Below, piece by piece: positions 62,288 through 64,000 of a stretch of DNA of 64,000 nucleotides. The notes under the pieces were generated by a model that saw only the letters and a program-made list of their open reading frames with translations, was not told the DNA's origin and did not search any database. Origin of the DNA: Gracilibacillus lacisalsi DSM 19029 (GTDB lineage: Bacteria > Bacillota > Bacilli > Bacillales > Amphibacillaceae); NCBI RefSeq assembly GCF_000377765.1, contig NZ_KB898666.1, forward strand, positions 248,001-312,000. Reading direction: 5' to 3'. Position 1 is the stretch's first letter, and every line of letters begins with the position of its first letter. The position numbers and the translations under genes are program-made.

Positions 62288-64000
62288 ATTTGTCACTATA
62301 ATACTTTGGGTCAATCGCTTCTAACTGAAATGCAGAGATATCATTTCCAATTAAATATAGCTGATGCATTGCTCTAGTCATCGCAACATATAATAATTTT
62401 GATTCTAAATCATTATAATGATATTTACTCTCCATATTAACTAAGATAACCACATCAAATTCTAACCCTTTTGCTAACGATGCTGGAACAATGGTGATTT
62501 TTTCTTTGATCGCATCCGTCTCCGTTAATAGTTGTATAGATGAATCGGTCTTCTGTTTGAAAAACCGATATAGTTCTTCCGCTTCTTTGTCATTTTTAGT
62601 TATCATAGCAATCAACGAATGTGTTTCGTCTACCAATTGATTCACCAAATTTTCTAGTTTATTCAATAGTATTGATTTGGTTTTTTCGATGATTAGTGTT
62701 GGCTTTAATCCATGTCTTACAACAGGTTCAGCTAAAGGCAATTTGGCGGATTGATTTTTTAGAATTTCATTTGCAAGTTCCATAATTTCTATTGTCGTTC
62801 GATAACTTTTTTGTAAAGTGATATAATTCGATTTCGTTAATAAGTCACTTTGAATATCTTTCCAGTTATCAATACCACGATATTGATGAATACCTTGTGC
62901 TAAATCACCTAAAATGGTAAATAGTTTGGTCTGATTGGCAACACTTAATGCTCTGAATTGAAATAAACTATAATCTTGTGCTTCATCAATTACAATATAC
63001 TTCATTTTTAGCTCGTCCTTCACACCAAAAAGTTTCGCTTGGATAAACAGAATAGCAGCAAGATCTTCTATTTCAAATTCACCTTTATTTATTGTTAATT
63101 GTGATTGATTAAATAGTAAACTTATTTCTTCAGGATTTAATATTTCCTCTGCATATTTTTTTAGTAATTTTTCATTACATAGCAAATTTTTATAGTACTC
63201 AGTCGCATTCTTCTTAGGGAATTTATTCATATATTTATTGACATTACGTAAGGTTTCACTTTTTATTTCTTTTATTACTTTTTCTTTATTATTTAATAAT
63301 GCAACTGTCTTACTTCTTCTTTGTTCTCCGTCTTTATATTTAAATTGTATCTTTTCAAACTTTTCTTCGAATTTTTCCTCAATTTTACTGAGCAAATCGT
63401 CTTTTTTCTTCTTAAATTCTTTTTTTAGAAGTTGTGATATTTTTTCTTTTCTTTGATCGATTGTTAGATAACAGTAATCTTTTAGAAAAAGCTTTTGAAT
63501 TTTCTTATAAGAAAAAAATTTATATTTACTTATATATAAATCTTCTTTAGGCACATACTTTCGAATTATTTCTTTTAAGTAATTCTTGATTAATTTTTCA
63601 AATTCAACGGAACCTTTTATTTTTGAGATATTTTCTGTTTTTTCACGGTTTCGATCTTGGTTTTCTATCAGTTCTTTTAATTTATTGTTAGGGTTTATTA
63701 TTGGAATTTGTGTACCGATACATTCTTGAACATATTCTACAAATGTACTTTGCCTGATTTTATCTACACCTAATTCTGGTAATGATTGTGCGATGTAGTC
63801 GATAAACATTTTGTTCGGTGCTAGGATCATCACTTTATCAGGTGACATTTTATCTTGGTAATGATAAAGAAAATAGGAAAGCCTGTGTAAAGCAATCGTC
63901 GTCTTTCCACTTCCTGCAACCCCTTGTACGATCATTGGTTTTTGAAGATCTTGGCGAATTACACTATTTTGTTCTTCTTGTATAGTAGCTACAATATCAT
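62286..64000 (-). CDS. HelD-like superfamily 1 helicase (N-terminus beyond window)
   Basis: A UvrD-like ATPase; HelD releases stalled RNA polymerase from DNA. The visible 571 codons run from TIQEEQNSVIRQDLQKPMIV, without a start, to the stop. Walker A GVAGSGKTT lies soon after the open end. Walker B is MKYIVIDEAQDYSLFQ, with ILGDLAQGIHQYRGI (motif III), LQKSYRTTIEIMELA (motif IV), ASLAKGLEFDVVILV (motif V) and LYVAMTRAMHQLYLIG (motif VI). A long, Lys-rich coiled-coil-like arm lies between motifs I and II, as in HelD. It is convergent with the UspA gene. Confidence 0.9.
   Translation of the reverse strand, partial: DIVATIQEEQNSVIRQDLQKPMIVQGVAGSGKTTIALHRLSYFLYHYQDKMSPDKVMILAPNKMFIDYIAQSLPELGVDKIRQSTFVEYVQECIGTQIPIINPNNKLKELIENQDRNREKTENISKIKGSVEFEKLIKNYLKEIIRKYVPKEDLYISKYKFFSYKKIQKLFLKDYCYLTIDQRKEKISQLLKKEFKKKKDDLLSKIEEKFEEKFEKIQFKYKDGEQRRSKTVALLNNKEKVIKEIKSETLRNVNKYMNKFPKKNATEYYKNLLCNEKLLKKYAEEILNPEEISLLFNQSQLTINKGEFEIEDLAAILFIQAKLFGVKDELKMKYIVIDEAQDYSLFQFRALSVANQTKLFTILGDLAQGIHQYRGIDNWKDIQSDLLTKSNYITLQKSYRTTIEIMELANEILKNQSAKLPLAEPVVRHGLKPTLIIEKTKSILLNKLENLVNQLVDETHSLIAMITKNDKEAEELYRFFKQKTDSSIQLLTETDAIKEKITIVPASLAKGLEFDVVILVNMESKYHYNDLESKLLYVAMTRAMHQLYLIGNDISAFQLEAIDPKYYSDK

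Noticed and set aside
47975-64000. CRISPR array linked to the Tn7-like element
   Set aside because: No series of direct repeats with unique spacers is present; the only repeats are the three TnsB-type sites.

Overview
The window is low-GC DNA from an endospore-forming member of the Bacillaceae, most like the halophilic or alkaliphilic soil genera near Gracilibacillus, Oceanobacillus and Amphibacillus (inferred, not proven). Supporting signs are strong AGGAGG-type ribosome sites, a DUF3231 spore-coat-type protein, a sigM-yhdL-yhdK locus, a YwaC alarmone synthetase, a Zur regulon with YciC and zinc-free S14, and a SulP/UspA pair.

Positions 1-6,200: a carbohydrate ABC importer (two permeases and a lipoprotein) follows its LacI regulator. 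Two 16-bp operators flank the regulator, and a third copy lies before an oligogalacturonate lyase at 19.7 kb, which suggests a split pectin-oligomer regulon. A PadR gene and a membrane protein follow, with the 3' stub of a lost FtsX-type permease between them. Positions 6,200-23,000: mostly single housekeeping or detoxification genes (racemase-like, RibD-C reductase, hydrolase, DinB, GDPD, GNAT, adenylyltransferase, LOG, TetR, LysM-NlpC/P60, Nudix), a 51-bp tandem repeat of hairpins, and a SigM operon whose sigma gene carries two frameshifts while both anti-sigma genes look intact.

Positions 23,000-36,100: a Zur cluster (rpsN, a YciC-type GTPase and a truncated FAD oxidoreductase cut off at a 14-bp inverted repeat next to a GC-rich structured segment). 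Then comes a Fur-box siderophore operon holding two binding proteins and a ferredoxin-NADP reductase-type flavoenzyme. Cell-wall hydrolases and YwaC follow.

Positions 36,100-47,900: a CBS-GGDEF protein, an antibiotic-type ABC exporter beside its two-component system, a secreted GH11 xylanase with a CBM36-like module and a perfect cre site, an ArsR/SRPBCC operon, and then a zone of decayed genes (MmyB-type regulator, alpha/beta hydrolase, other stubs).

Positions 47,975 to at least 58,501: a Tn7-like transposon. Its left end starts TGTGGGTGACAACA and carries three TnsB-type repeats. It encodes a DUF4062 cargo protein, TniQ/TnsD-1, TnsC, TnsB and TnsA in one leftward operon. Divergent from these are an XRE repressor and a second, larger TniQ/TnsD. 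The right end was not found, so the MFS transporter, SulP transporter, UspA protein and HelD helicase that follow may be cargo or chromosome. The two-TniQ Tn7-like element with a DUF4062 cargo gene is the most novel system in the window.
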